From contig NZ_QUMT01000002.1 in assembly GCF_003387155.1 (NCBI RefSeq), forward strand, positions 1,183,694 to 1,247,693: a DNA stretch of 64,000 nucleotides, in the 5' to 3' direction. This DNA comes from Roseateles depolymerans (lineage in GTDB: Bacteria > Pseudomonadota > Gammaproteobacteria > Burkholderiales > Burkholderiaceae_C). Both the position numbers and the translations under genes were made by a program. This document shows, one piece after another, positions 39,200 to 48,529 of the stretch. Position 1 is the first letter of the stretch. Each line of letters opens with the position of its first letter. The notes below the pieces were generated by a model that was not told where the DNA came from, did no database searches, and worked only from the letters and a program-made list of their open reading frames with translations.

Positions 39200-40726
39200 T
39201 CATTGCGTACCGCCGACCGGCGTGTACAGGTAGGGGAACGCCGGCAGCAATGGCAGCACCGCCTGGTCCACCGCGTCATGCAGCTTGAGCGATGTCGCGC
39301 CCAGTGGCACTGCGGACGGCTTGCACGCGGGGCCGAAACCCAGCGCATCATTGTTGCCATTGGCCATGCAAAGACCGCCCATCACGGCCACCAGGGAAAT
39401 GTCCACCACATCGTCCTTGGGACGGCGGCCATTGGGGAAGCCAGCGTTGTCCGTCCCACCGGCCAGGATGTTGCCCACCACGCCCAGGCGGTTCTGCTGC
39501 GCAAAGGGCACGGCCGGAATGCTGGTGTTCAGCCGCAACTGTTCAGACGGCGTCACCGTGACCGGCTTGTTGAGCGAAGGGATACCGGTGAGGAAGGTGG
39601 TCACCAGGTCATTGCGCGGAAGGTTCGTCGGGGCGGAGCCCGGCAGGTTGAGAACGGTGGCCAGCAAGGCGGGCAGCGTCGGGTGGGTAACGTACGCGGC
39701 AAACTGCGCATCGTCCTTGGGCTTGGAGGCATTGAAGCGGTCCTTGTCGGGCAGGCCGATCACCACTTCATTGACCAGCGGCATGCCCAGCCGGGAGACC
39801 TGCACCCAGGCCCCGCCCGCCTTGTCCCCGGATTGATGGCCGGCCTTGGGCAAGGGGTCGAGCAGACGGGCCTGCCGCATGCTGGCCGTGGTCCAGCCGC
39901 CGATCACCGGGTCGCCGCTGCTGACCAGACAGCTCTTGTGCACCTCCAGGGCCAGTGTCGTCACGTTCTTGCCCTCCAGCACATTGGCGGCGGCATTGAT
40001 CTTGGTCGGATCGGTGATGACCTCGACCGGCGCATTGACCAAGTCAAAGATGGTGCCCAGGTTCACCGCAAACGGATCCTTGCGCTGGCCGACAAACACC
40101 TTGCCGGGCTGACTGCAGCCGGGAATAGAGACGGTGTAGATGTGCTTGGCCGCATAGGCGGCGTAATCGCCAATGGTCTTCTTGCCGATGTTGTCCACCG
40201 GCTTGTCGAAGGTGGCGCCGCCGGCCGCATTGGTGACCGAGGCGCGCGTGCCGGACCGGCGGTCCCCGCGAACGACGTCCACGGTGAAGGTCTCGTTGAG
40301 GTTGAGCGAGGCCGCCCTCGGGTCCGAGACCGTGCCCGACTGGATCAGCGGGATGGGCACGCTCTTGTCGCCAATCGTCAGCGCGGTGGACTTGAGCGTG
40401 TTCTTGAACCGGAACTGGAAGGTGATGTCCTCTTTGGCATCCCCGTTGTTGTCGACGTGGATCTCGTAGAGGGCGTTGGGATCCAGCGAGAAATAGTTGG
40501 GCCCGCCGTACGGGTCCTGCAACGGCAGGTAGTTGGCGATGAGGGTGACGTAGTCCGTACGTCCCGGCTCATAGCTCATGAAGAGGTAGAAGTCGGTGGC
40601 GTCCGCCTTGGGCACCGTGGTGATGAACGGGGCCTCCCGGTGGCTGGAGGCAAAGGCCGCGCTGGCGCACAGGGCGGCGCTGGCCAGGAAGGCGGCGCGC
40701 AGGGGCGCCGGTCGGATCGATGTCAT
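39200..40726 (-). CDS. DUF4331 exported protein
   Basis: The protein has 508 residues with a signal peptide (AALCASAAFA) and the family opening SSHREAPFITTVPKADATDFYLFMSYE. An Asp-rich calcium-type loop DNNGDAKED occurs near residue 92 in NALYEIHVDNNGDAKED. Later segments include DFYLF, NLPRNDLVTTFLTGI and GFPNGRRPKDDVVD. DUF4331 proteins are of unknown function. It starts the module, with GAGGAG before the ATG, and is probably the main product. Confidence 0.85.
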   Translation of the reverse strand: MTSIRPAPLRAAFLASAALCASAAFASSHREAPFITTVPKADATDFYLFMSYEPGRTDYVTLIANYLPLQDPYGGPNYFSLDPNALYEIHVDNNGDAKEDITFQFRFKNTLKSTALTIGDKSVPIPLIQSGTVSDPRAASLNLNETFTVDVVRGDRRSGTRASVTNAAGGATFDKPVDNIGKKTIGDYAAYAAKHIYTVSIPGCSQPGKVFVGQRKDPFAVNLGTIFDLVNAPVEVITDPTKINAAANVLEGKNVTTLALEVHKSCLVSSGDPVIGGWTTASMRQARLLDPLPKAGHQSGDKAGGAWVQVSRLGMPLVNEVVIGLPDKDRFNASKPKDDAQFAAYVTHPTLPALLATVLNLPGSAPTNLPRNDLVTTFLTGIPSLNKPVTVTPSEQLRLNTSIPAVPFAQQNRLGVVGNILAGGTDNAGFPNGRRPKDDVVDISLVAVMGGLCMANGNNDALGFGPACKPSAVPLGATSLKLHDAVDQAVLPLLPAFPYLYTPVGGTQ

Positions 40727-40767
40727 GGGCTGCTCCTCGGGTGACAGGGACGGTGTGGTGGGTCCCT

Positions 40768-40788
40768 CAGGGCGAAACCGTCGCCCTG
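40768..40788. terminator. hairpin between kdpE and the DUF4331 module
   Basis: An 8-bp perfect stem CAGGGCGA/TCGCCCTG with a five-base loop lies 55 bp after the kdpE stop. No T-run follows, so it is only a candidate terminator. Confidence 0.4.
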
Positions 40789-40841
40789 GGCCGCTATACG
40801 CAGCCGCTGATCCATCGGATGCAGCTTTTTTCAGCCCTGCA

Positions 40842-41540
40842 TCAGCCCTGCATCAGGCGGTATCCCACCGCCGTCTCCGTCAGGAGGTGTTTCGGGCTGG
40901 CCGGCTCGACTTCCAGCTTCTGCCGCAGGTTGCCCATGTACACCCGAAGATAGTGGTTCTGCTCCACATGCGCCGGCCCCCAGACCGCCTTGAGCAGTTG
41001 CCGGTGGGTCAGCACCTTGCCGGCATTGGCGATGAGGTGGCTCAGCAGCCGATATTCGATCGGGGTGAGGTGCACGTCCTCCCCGCCGCGGCGCACCCGG
41101 CGGGCGGCCTGGTCCACTTCCACGTCCCCGAAGCGGAAGACCGGGTCCTGCTGTTCGCTGGCCCGCGCCTGGCTGCGACGCAGCGCCACCCGCACCCGCG
41201 CCATCAGCTCGCCCACCCCGAAGGGCTTGGACAGATAGTCATCCGCGCCGGCGTCCAGCGCCGCGATCTTGTCCTCTTCGGCCCCCCGGGCGGACAGCAC
41301 GATCACCGGCACGCTGGACCAGCCGCGCAGGTCACGCAGGAAATCCACCCCGTCACCGTCCGGCAGCCCCAGGTCCAGCACGATCAGGTCCGGCCGACGC
41401 GTGCCCGCGTCGATCAGGCCCTGTTTGACCGTGGCGGCGTCATGCACCGACCAGCCCTCGCCTTCCAGCGCCAGCCGCACGAAGCGGCGGATGTTGGGCT
41501 CGTCCTCGACGATCAGTGCCACCGGTTGCGGCTCACTCAC
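40842..41540 (-). CDS. kdpE: Kdp response regulator KdpE
   Basis: The protein has 232 residues, from a GTG start with AGGAG upstream. The receiver has E12/D13, D56 (LDLGLPDGDG) and a Lys in LSKPFGVGELMARVRV. The OmpR-type DNA-binding domain ends with KVLTHRQLLKAVWG, YLRVYMGNLRQKLE and TETAVGYRL, the KdpE signature. It activates kdpFABC under low potassium or osmotic stress. The last codons, ATGCAGGGC TGA, are duplicated in tandem just after the stop as an 11-bp repeat. Confidence 0.95.
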   Translation of the reverse strand: MSEPQPVALIVEDEPNIRRFVRLALEGEGWSVHDAATVKQGLIDAGTRRPDLIVLDLGLPDGDGVDFLRDLRGWSSVPVIVLSARGAEEDKIAALDAGADDYLSKPFGVGELMARVRVALRRSQARASEQQDPVFRFGDVEVDQAARRVRRGGEDVHLTPIEYRLLSHLIANAGKVLTHRQLLKAVWGPAHVEQNHYLRVYMGNLRQKLEVEPASPKHLLTETAVGYRLMQG

Positions 41541-41617
41541 AACACGCTCTCCTGTATGTTTTGACGAATCGGCACTCCGCGTTTGGCCATGGGCGATGAC
41601 GTTTCAGCCCGCGGGCT

Positions 41618-44395
41618 TCATACGCTCGCCGCTGCACCACCCGTCGCGCCCGTCGACTCATCGTCATCAAAACTCGGCACCGCCGGCGGCGTGCCCAGCG
41701 GCACCGCAAAACTGAAGCGCGCGCCACCGGACGGGCCGGCACGCTCGGCCCAGATCCGTCCGCCGTGGGCCTGCATGATGGCACGGCTGATGGCCAGTCC
41801 CAGGCCCACGCCCGGCAGGTGGGACTCGTTGTGTCCTCGGGTGAATTTCTCGAACAGCACTTCTTCCCGGCCCGCGGGCAGGCCGGGCCCGTTGTCGGCC
41901 ACGGACACCCACAGCTCATCCTGCCGCGTGCTGGCGGTGACCCGGACCTCGCTGCCAGGCGGCGTGTACTTGGCGGCGTTTTCCAGCAGGTTGGCCAACA
42001 CCCGCTCCAGCAGTGCGGCATCCACCTCCACCAGCGGCAAGGTGGCCGGCACGTCCAGCACCACCTTGTGGCGGGCCAATGCACTGCCCATCAGTTGCAG
42101 GCTGCTGCCCACCACCTCGTCGATCGGCTGCCACTGCCGGTTGAGCTTGAGGGCGCCACTTTGCAGGCGGGCCATGTCCAAAAGGTTGTGGACCATCGCA
42201 TTGATGCGCAGCGATTGCTGCTCGATGGCGCGTGCGGCGTCCAGGGCCTGGGCCTGCCGCTGCGCGTTGGCCGCGGCAGGCGACGCATCCGCCAGCGTCG
42301 CCGACAAAGTCTCGGCCAGCCCCTGCAGCGCCGCCAGCGGGGTGCGCAAGTCGTGCGACAGCGCGGACAGCAGCGAATTGCGCAGCCGCTCGGATTCGAT
42401 CTGCAGCAGCGCCTGCTGCGCCACCTCGACGTAATGCACCCGCTCCAGCGCCTGTCCGGTGATGCGGCAGGCGGTGTCCAGCTGGGCGCGACGCTCGGGC
42501 AGCAGCAACGTCCGGCTGTCCCCGGGTTTGATCGCCAGCACGCCGCGGCTGCGCATGGGCGCCCGCAGCGGCAGGTAGAACCAGGCGCTGCCCGGCAGCG
42601 TATCGGTGCCCTGCCCGGCCGGCTGCTCATGATCCAGCGCCCAGCGGGCCGTGCCGGCGTCCGGCGCGTCGGCCAGGCTCAGCGCGGCCTGCGCTGGCGA
42701 GGGCTGCAGCTGATCGTCGTCGTCCAGCACATAGATGAGCGCACGTCCCCCAAACTGTTGGGCCAGTTGCTGCTCGGCGGTGACGACCACCTGCTCCACC
42801 TGCAGGGCACCCGCCAGTTCCCGGGTCAGCTCGAACAGACCCCGAGCCCGCGCTTCGCGGTCGGACGAGACCCGCGCCTCATACCGCAGGCCGGCCGTCA
42901 ACTGACCGGTCACCAAGCCCACGGCCAGCATCACGCCGAAGGTGATGACGTACTGGACATCACTCACCGCCAGGCTCAGCCGGGGCGCCACGAAGAAGAA
43001 ATCGAAGAAGCCCACGCTCAGGAAGCTCGCCAGCACCGCCGGCCCCCGGCCCAGCCGCATGGCCACGCCCACCACGCCGAGCAAAAACAGCATGACGATG
43101 TTGTCGGTGGCCACCAGATGGCTCAGCGGCCAGCAGACCAGCGCCACGGCCCCGCAGGCGACGGTGGCGCGCAGATAGCGCACCGGGTCGGTCAGGCGCC
43201 GCGGCTCCACATCTTCGGAGCTGCGCTGCGTGCGGGAGGTGCCGACCTGCACCAGGTCCAGCTCCGGCGCCGCGCGGCGCAACCAGGTGGCGAGTTCCTT
43301 GCGGCGCTGCCACCAGGGCCGGACCTCGCCGCGGCCCATCACCAGCTTGGAGAGGTTGTGTTCCCGGGCATAGTCCCGCAGCACGCTGCTGGGCTCCTGG
43401 CCGGCCAGCACGGCGGTGGTTGCGCCCAGGTCCTCGGCCAGTCGGACCACGCGCAGCACCCGCTCCCGGTGCGCATCGGAGAGCCGGTGCAGACGCGGCG
43501 TCTCCACATAGACCGCATGCCAGCTCACCGCCAGTTGCTGCGCCAGTTGCGCCGCGCTGCGGACCACGCTCTCCGCTTCATCCCCGGGCCCGATGGCACA
43601 GAGGATGGCGGATTCGGTCTTCCAGACCTGCGCAATGCGTTCATTGCTGCGCCAGGCCTGCACATCGTTCTCGACCCGGTCGGCGGTGCGGCGCAGCGCC
43701 AGCTCGCGCAGGGCCATCAGATTGCCCTTGCGGAAGAAGTGCTGCCCCGCCCGCTCGGCCTGGGCGCCCTGGTAGACCTTCCCCGCCTTCAGCCGGGTCA
43801 GCAGTTCGTCGGCGGGCGTGTCGACCAGCACGACCTCGTCAGCCCGGTCGAAGAAGGTGTCCGGCAGGGTCTCCTGCACCCGCACGCCGGTGATGCCGCC
43901 CACCACGTCGTTCAGGCTTTCCAGATGCTGGACATTGAGCGTGGTGTAGACGCTGATGCCGTTGGCCAGCAGCTCCTCCACGTCCTGCCAGCGCTTGGGA
44001 TGGCGGGAGCCGGGCACATTGCTGTGGGCCAGTTCATCGACCAGGATCAGCGGGTCCGGCTGGTCCCTGAGCCGCTCCAGCGCACCGTCCAGATCAAACT
44101 CCGGCAGGCTGCGGCCCCGGTACGGCACCTGGCGCAGCGGCAACTGCGCCAGGCGCGGCGGGGCTTCCAGCACGGCCAGGGTGTCGGAGCGCCCATGCGT
44201 CTCCACCACCCCGACCAGCGGCGAGCGGCCCTGCGCCTGCAACTGCCGGGCGGCCTGCAGCATGGCGTAGGTCTTGCCCACGCCCGCCGAAGCCCCGAAG
44301 TAGATGCGCAGCCTTCCGCGCTGCTCGGCCTGGGCCTGCTCGCGCAGTTGCGCCAGCAAGGCGTCAGGATCGGGGCGGTCGTCGTCGACAGTCAT
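41618..44395 (-). CDS. kdpD: Kdp sensor kinase KdpD
   Basis: The protein has 925 residues. It has the N-terminal KdpD domain with Walker A GASAGVGKTYAML, a universal-stress-like domain, four membrane helices in the centre (LVCWPLSHLVATDNIVMLFLLGVV region), a GAF-like domain, HisKA with SHDLRTPLAALQGLAE and HATPase (GVGLGLAI). Its gene is separated from kdpE by about 77 bp, which is longer than usual. It senses potassium and possibly cyclic di-AMP through the Usp part. The order is porin-kdpD-kdpE. Confidence 0.95.
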   Translation of the reverse strand: MTVDDDRPDPDALLAQLREQAQAEQRGRLRIYFGASAGVGKTYAMLQAARQLQAQGRSPLVGVVETHGRSDTLAVLEAPPRLAQLPLRQVPYRGRSLPEFDLDGALERLRDQPDPLILVDELAHSNVPGSRHPKRWQDVEELLANGISVYTTLNVQHLESLNDVVGGITGVRVQETLPDTFFDRADEVVLVDTPADELLTRLKAGKVYQGAQAERAGQHFFRKGNLMALRELALRRTADRVENDVQAWRSNERIAQVWKTESAILCAIGPGDEAESVVRSAAQLAQQLAVSWHAVYVETPRLHRLSDAHRERVLRVVRLAEDLGATTAVLAGQEPSSVLRDYAREHNLSKLVMGRGEVRPWWQRRKELATWLRRAAPELDLVQVGTSRTQRSSEDVEPRRLTDPVRYLRATVACGAVALVCWPLSHLVATDNIVMLFLLGVVGVAMRLGRGPAVLASFLSVGFFDFFFVAPRLSLAVSDVQYVITFGVMLAVGLVTGQLTAGLRYEARVSSDREARARGLFELTRELAGALQVEQVVVTAEQQLAQQFGGRALIYVLDDDDQLQPSPAQAALSLADAPDAGTARWALDHEQPAGQGTDTLPGSAWFYLPLRAPMRSRGVLAIKPGDSRTLLLPERRAQLDTACRITGQALERVHYVEVAQQALLQIESERLRNSLLSALSHDLRTPLAALQGLAETLSATLADASPAAANAQRQAQALDAARAIEQQSLRINAMVHNLLDMARLQSGALKLNRQWQPIDEVVGSSLQLMGSALARHKVVLDVPATLPLVEVDAALLERVLANLLENAAKYTPPGSEVRVTASTRQDELWVSVADNGPGLPAGREEVLFEKFTRGHNESHLPGVGLGLAISRAIMQAHGGRIWAERAGPSGGARFSFAVPLGTPPAVPSFDDDESTGATGGAAASV

Positions 44396-44412
44396 GGGGG
44401 GATTGTCGGGCC

Positions 44413-45285
44413 TCAGAAGGCCTTGCTCACGCCCAGCACCACCCCGGTGTTGCCCAGACGCTTGGCATTCAGGCCACCCGCATCACCCGCCTGGTAGAAG
44501 CGCTTGTCCGCATCGGTGCCGACCAGCGAGGCGCTGAGGGTCAGGCCGCCCAGGCTCTCGATCGGCTTGCTCAGCGACAGCTTCCAGTCGGTGTACGACA
44601 GGTCGCCGTAATGGCGCACCCACAGGTGGCCGACATGCGCGGCCGCGGTCAGGCCCTGGCCCAGGTCGAAGCCGTAGTTCAGGTCCAGGTAGGCGCTGCC
44701 CTTGGAGCTGCCCGCCGGGGTCAGGGCATTGAAGTAGGCATAAGCGGCTGTGTTGCCGTCCAGCCCGAAGTAGTCAGTGGCGGCCACGGACAACTTGCCG
44801 GAGAAGTTGCCGGCGGTCACAGCCGCGTAGACGTCGACGTTGTCGTACTTGTCGCCGGTGGGAACGCCCGGGGCACGGTTCAGGCGAGCGCCGGGATAGA
44901 CATAGGCCAGCGCACCCACGTCCAGCGTGACGCCTTCGGCGACCGCCGTCTTGAAGCCGCCGTACAGGTCCATCTCCAGGCCGGCGCCGTTGTTGTAGCT
45001 GTTGCCCGAGACATTCGAGGCCCAGGTGCCCAGGTAGAAGCCGCTGCTGTGGGCGTAGTCGAAGCCGCCTTGCACGGCGGGGCGTTTCCAGGTCTGGCTG
45101 ATGCCGCGGAAGCGGTAGTCGGACACCAGGCCGATGTTGGCGGTGATCGGGGCGGCGGACGGCGCGGCAGCGGGGGCGGCAGCCGCCGGACCCTGGACCG
45201 GCGCAGTGGCCTCGCCTTCAGCGCGCGCGGCGGCATGCAGCAGGCAGGAGGACGTCAGAAACAGGGTCAGCAAACGAGTTTTCAT
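44413..45285 (-). CDS. TorF-like outer-membrane porin in the kdp operon
   Basis: The protein has 290 residues with a signal peptide (LFLTSSCLLHAAARA), an Ala/Pro-rich stretch, then a beta-barrel with the family features ITANIGLVSDYRFRGISQT and a C-terminal Phe (GVVLGVSKAF). Bacterial outer-membrane proteins end in an aromatic residue. It matches the TIGR02001/TorF putative porin family. Its place between kdpC and kdpD suggests a channel that feeds K+ to the Kdp pump across the outer membrane. Confidence 0.85.
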   Translation of the reverse strand: MKTRLLTLFLTSSCLLHAAARAEGEATAPVQGPAAAAPAAAPSAAPITANIGLVSDYRFRGISQTWKRPAVQGGFDYAHSSGFYLGTWASNVSGNSYNNGAGLEMDLYGGFKTAVAEGVTLDVGALAYVYPGARLNRAPGVPTGDKYDNVDVYAAVTAGNFSGKLSVAATDYFGLDGNTAAYAYFNALTPAGSSKGSAYLDLNYGFDLGQGLTAAAHVGHLWVRHYGDLSYTDWKLSLSKPIESLGGLTLSASLVGTDADKRFYQAGDAGGLNAKRLGNTGVVLGVSKAF

Positions 45286-45440
45286 ACTTCAGTGAGAAGG
45301 AATGCGGCGGCCCGCCGAGCTTGTCGATCGCCGCAGGCGATGGCTCGGACAGACCGTTTCGCGGGAGGTCGGCCGCGCAGATGCGGCCGATCGGGACAGG
45401 AAGGGCCGGCCCGGCTCAGGTGCGAGCCGGCCGATGTCAA

Positions 45441-46226
45441 TCAATGGGCGGTCGAGGGGGGGACCGATGTCGTCGGGGAGGCCGGGGCGGCGTCGGGTGT
45501 CTTGCCGTCCGAGGGCGCTGCGGCTTTCTGCCCCGGCTCCTTGTCCAGCGCCAGGTTGAGCATCAGCACGTTCACGCGGGGCTCGCCCAGCACGGCCAGG
45601 TCACGGCTTTCAGTGTTGGACTGGATCAGGCGTTGCACCGTCTCCAGCGGCAGCCCCCGCTCGCGGGCCACGCGGGCCGCCTGGTAGCGGGCGGCTGCCA
45701 TGCTGATGTGCGGGTCCAGACCGCTGGCCGACGCGCTGACCAGGTCCACCGGCACCGGCGCGGTATTGCCGGGGTCGGCCGCCTTGAGCGCCTCGATACG
45801 GGCCTTGACCGCATCCACCAGCGCGGGGTTGGTCGGCCCCTGGTTGGAGCCTCCGGAGTTGGCGGCATTGTTGGCCATCGGACCGGTGGCCGACGGGCGG
45901 CCCCAGAAGTAGCGCGGGGCGCTGAAGTTCTGGCCGATCAGCTCGGAGCCGACCACATGGCTGTTCGCCTCGACCAGGCTACCCGAGGCCTGGTGCGGGA
46001 ACACCGCTTTGGCGAGGCCGGTGACCGCCGCCGGATACAGCAGGCCGGTGACCGCGCTGAGCAGCACGAAGGCCACCAGCGCCGGGCGCAGCAGTTGCAG
46101 CACCGTCGGCTGAGGCTCCGCGATGTTGTGCGGTGCGTCCTGCGCGCTGCTGCGCTCCGAGCCGCGCAGGTCCGGGGTGGAGGGGCTGGAGGGGCTAGAA
46201 GGGGTTGATGAAAAAGGGGAAGACAT
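45441..46226 (-). CDS. kdpC: potassium-transporting ATPase subunit KdpC, extended
   Basis: The protein has 261 residues, longer than the usual 190. The core (about 45-235) has the membrane helix [21 protein letters not shown] and the domain with [31 protein letters not shown] [16 protein letters not shown], and [11 protein letters not shown]. The N-terminal 40 residues include a Ser-Pro tract coded by a 9-bp repeat, and the C-terminal 30 residues are Pro/Ala-rich. KdpC stabilises the KdpFABC complex. Confidence 0.92.
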   Translation of the reverse strand: MSSPFSSTPSSPSSPSTPDLRGSERSSAQDAPHNIAEPQPTVLQLLRPALVAFVLLSAVTGLLYPAAVTGLAKAVFPHQASGSLVEANSHVVGSELIGQNFSAPRYFWGRPSATGPMANNAANSGGSNQGPTNPALVDAVKARIEALKAADPGNTAPVPVDLVSASASGLDPHISMAAARYQAARVARERGLPLETVQRLIQSNTESRDLAVLGEPRVNVLMLNLALDKEPGQKAAAPSDGKTPDAAPASPTTSVPPSTAH

Positions 46227-46275
46227 AGCGAGAGTCCTTGAATCGTGTGTGCTGGCGGGGAGGTCGGTCCGGCCC

Positions 46276-48513
46276 TCAGACCAGATGCAGGGCCACCAGC
46301 AGCAGGTCGATGATCTTGATGCCGACAAACGGCACGATCAGTCCGCCCAGGCCGTAGATCCACAGGTTGCGGCGCAGCAGCGCACTGGCGCCGATGGGCC
46401 GGTAGGCCACGCCCTTGAGCGCCAGCGGAATCAGCGCCACGATGATCAGCGCGTTGAAGATCACCGCCGACAGGATGGCCGAGGCCGGGCTGTGCAGCTG
46501 CATCACGTTCAGCGCCGCCAGTTGCGGATAGGCGCCCAGGAACATCGCCGGGATGATGGCGAAGTACTTGGCCACGTCGTTGGCAATGGAGAAGGTGGTC
46601 AGCGAGCCGCGCGTCATCAGCAGTTGCTTGCCGGTCTCCACGATCTCCAGCAGCTTGGTGGGGTTGGAGTCCAGGTCCACCATGTTGCCGGCTTCCTTGG
46701 CCGCCTGCGTGCCACTGGCCATGGCCACGGCCACGTCGGCCTGGGCCAGGGCGGGCGCGTCGTTGGTGCCGTCGCCGGTCATGGCCACCAGGCGGCCCTC
46801 GGCCTGGTAGTCGCGGATCAGCTGCAGCTTGGCTTCGGGCGTGGCTTCGGCCAGGAAGTCGTCCACACCGGCTTCGGCGGCAATGGCGGCGGCGGTCAGG
46901 CGGTTGTCGCCGGTGATCATCACCGTCTTGATGCCCATGCGGCGCAGCTGCGCAAAACGCTCCTTGATGCCGCCCTTGACGATGTCCTTGAGCTCCACCA
47001 CGCCCAGCACCCGGGCGCGGCCCTCTTCCAGGTCGGCCACCACCAGCGGCGTGCTGCCGCGACGAGCGACTTCATCCGCCGCCGCGCTCACCTGCGCCGG
47101 CATCTGGCCGCCATGGGCTTCCACGAAGCGGCGGATGGCGTCCACGGCGCCCTTGCGCAGTTGGCGATGCGGCGCATCGGCATTGCCGAAGTCCACGCCG
47201 CTCATGCGGGTCTGCGCGGTGAACGGCACGAAGTGGGCCTGCAGGCTGGACAGCTCGCGCTCCCGGAGATTGAAGCGCTGCTTGGCCAGCACCACGATGC
47301 TGCGGCCTTCCGGCGTCTCGTCGGCCAGCGAAGCCAGTTGGGCGGCATCGGCCAGACCCTGCTCGGTGATGCCGGGGGCGCCCAGGAAGGCGCTGGCCTG
47401 GCGGTTGCCCAGGGTGATGGTGCCGGTCTTGTCCAGCATCAGCACATCCACGTCGCCGGCGGCTTCCACCGCGCGGCCGGAGGTGGCCACCACATTCGCC
47501 TGCATCAGGCGGCTCATGCCCGCCACGCCAATGGCCGACAACAGGCCGCCGATGGTGGTCGGAATCAGGCAGACCAGCAGGGCCACCAGCGCGGTGATGG
47601 ACACCACCGTGCCGGCACCGGCCGCGGTCACGCTGAACAGCGAGAACGGCAGCAGCGTCACCGTCACCACCAGGAAGACCAGCGTCAGCGCCACCAGCAG
47701 GATGGTCAGCGCGATCTCGTTGGGGGTCTTCTGGCGCTTGGCGCCCTCCACCATCGCGATCATGCGGTCCAGGAAGGCTTCACCCGGGTTCACCGCGATG
47801 CGCACCACGATCCAGTCCGACAGCACGCGGGTGCCACCAGTGACCGCGGAAAAGTCGCCGCCGGATTCCCGGATGACGGGGGCGGATTCGCCGGTGATGG
47901 CGCTTTCATCCACCGACGCCACGCCTTCGATCACCTCGCCGTCCAGCGGCACCAGGTCGCCGGCTTCCACCAGCACGACATGGCCCTTGCGCAGCTCGTC
48001 GGAGTTGACGGGATGCCAGGAGGACCCATGGCGGGGCTGGTCCAGCTTCTTGGCCCAGGTCTTGGCCTTGAGGCCGCGCAGCGAGGCGGCCTGGGCCTTG
48101 GACCGGCCTTCCGCCAGGGCTTCGGCGAAGTTGGCAAACAGCACGGTGAACCACAGCCACAGCGCGATGCCGAGCATGAAGCCCGGGCCTTCCGCGCCGG
48201 CCAGCGCCGGCTGGGCGAAGCTGGCCAGCCACAGACCGGTGGTCAGCAGGCTGCCGGCATACACCACGAACATCACCGGGTTGCGCAGTTGCACCGAGGG
48301 CGCCAGCTTGGCGAAGGACTGCCGCAGCGCGGGCTTCACCAGCGCGGGATCCCAGAGGCTGCTGTCGCGCGGCTGGCGCGGCCCGCGGCCCCCTTGGGGA
48401 GCACCGGACGGCAGGCCAGACGGATCGCTGCCTGGCGTGGCGGTGGCAGGAGCCCCTGGCGCCGTGGCGGCCGGGGACAGGGGAGCAGTGGAAGTCTTGA
48501 GTTGAGTGGTCAT
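46276..48513 (-). CDS. kdpB: potassium-transporting ATPase catalytic subunit KdpB
   Basis: The protein has 745 residues of a P1A-type ATPase. It has the actuator TGESAPV, the phosphorylation motif [11 protein letters not shown], the hinge [20 protein letters not shown], and seven membrane helices ([10 protein letters not shown]...). The first 55 residues are a Pro/Gly/Ala-rich leader before the usual start [19 protein letters not shown]. The start is supported by GGAGC. It hydrolyses ATP to drive K+ through KdpA. Confidence 0.95.
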   Translation of the reverse strand: MTTQLKTSTAPLSPAATAPGAPATATPGSDPSGLPSGAPQGGRGPRQPRDSSLWDPALVKPALRQSFAKLAPSVQLRNPVMFVVYAGSLLTTGLWLASFAQPALAGAEGPGFMLGIALWLWFTVLFANFAEALAEGRSKAQAASLRGLKAKTWAKKLDQPRHGSSWHPVNSDELRKGHVVLVEAGDLVPLDGEVIEGVASVDESAITGESAPVIRESGGDFSAVTGGTRVLSDWIVVRIAVNPGEAFLDRMIAMVEGAKRQKTPNEIALTILLVALTLVFLVVTVTLLPFSLFSVTAAGAGTVVSITALVALLVCLIPTTIGGLLSAIGVAGMSRLMQANVVATSGRAVEAAGDVDVLMLDKTGTITLGNRQASAFLGAPGITEQGLADAAQLASLADETPEGRSIVVLAKQRFNLRERELSSLQAHFVPFTAQTRMSGVDFGNADAPHRQLRKGAVDAIRRFVEAHGGQMPAQVSAAADEVARRGSTPLVVADLEEGRARVLGVVELKDIVKGGIKERFAQLRRMGIKTVMITGDNRLTAAAIAAEAGVDDFLAEATPEAKLQLIRDYQAEGRLVAMTGDGTNDAPALAQADVAVAMASGTQAAKEAGNMVDLDSNPTKLLEIVETGKQLLMTRGSLTTFSIANDVAKYFAIIPAMFLGAYPQLAALNVMQLHSPASAILSAVIFNALIIVALIPLALKGVAYRPIGASALLRRNLWIYGLGGLIVPFVGIKIIDLLLVALHLV

Positions 48514-48529
48514 GATGAGCTCCGGCGCA

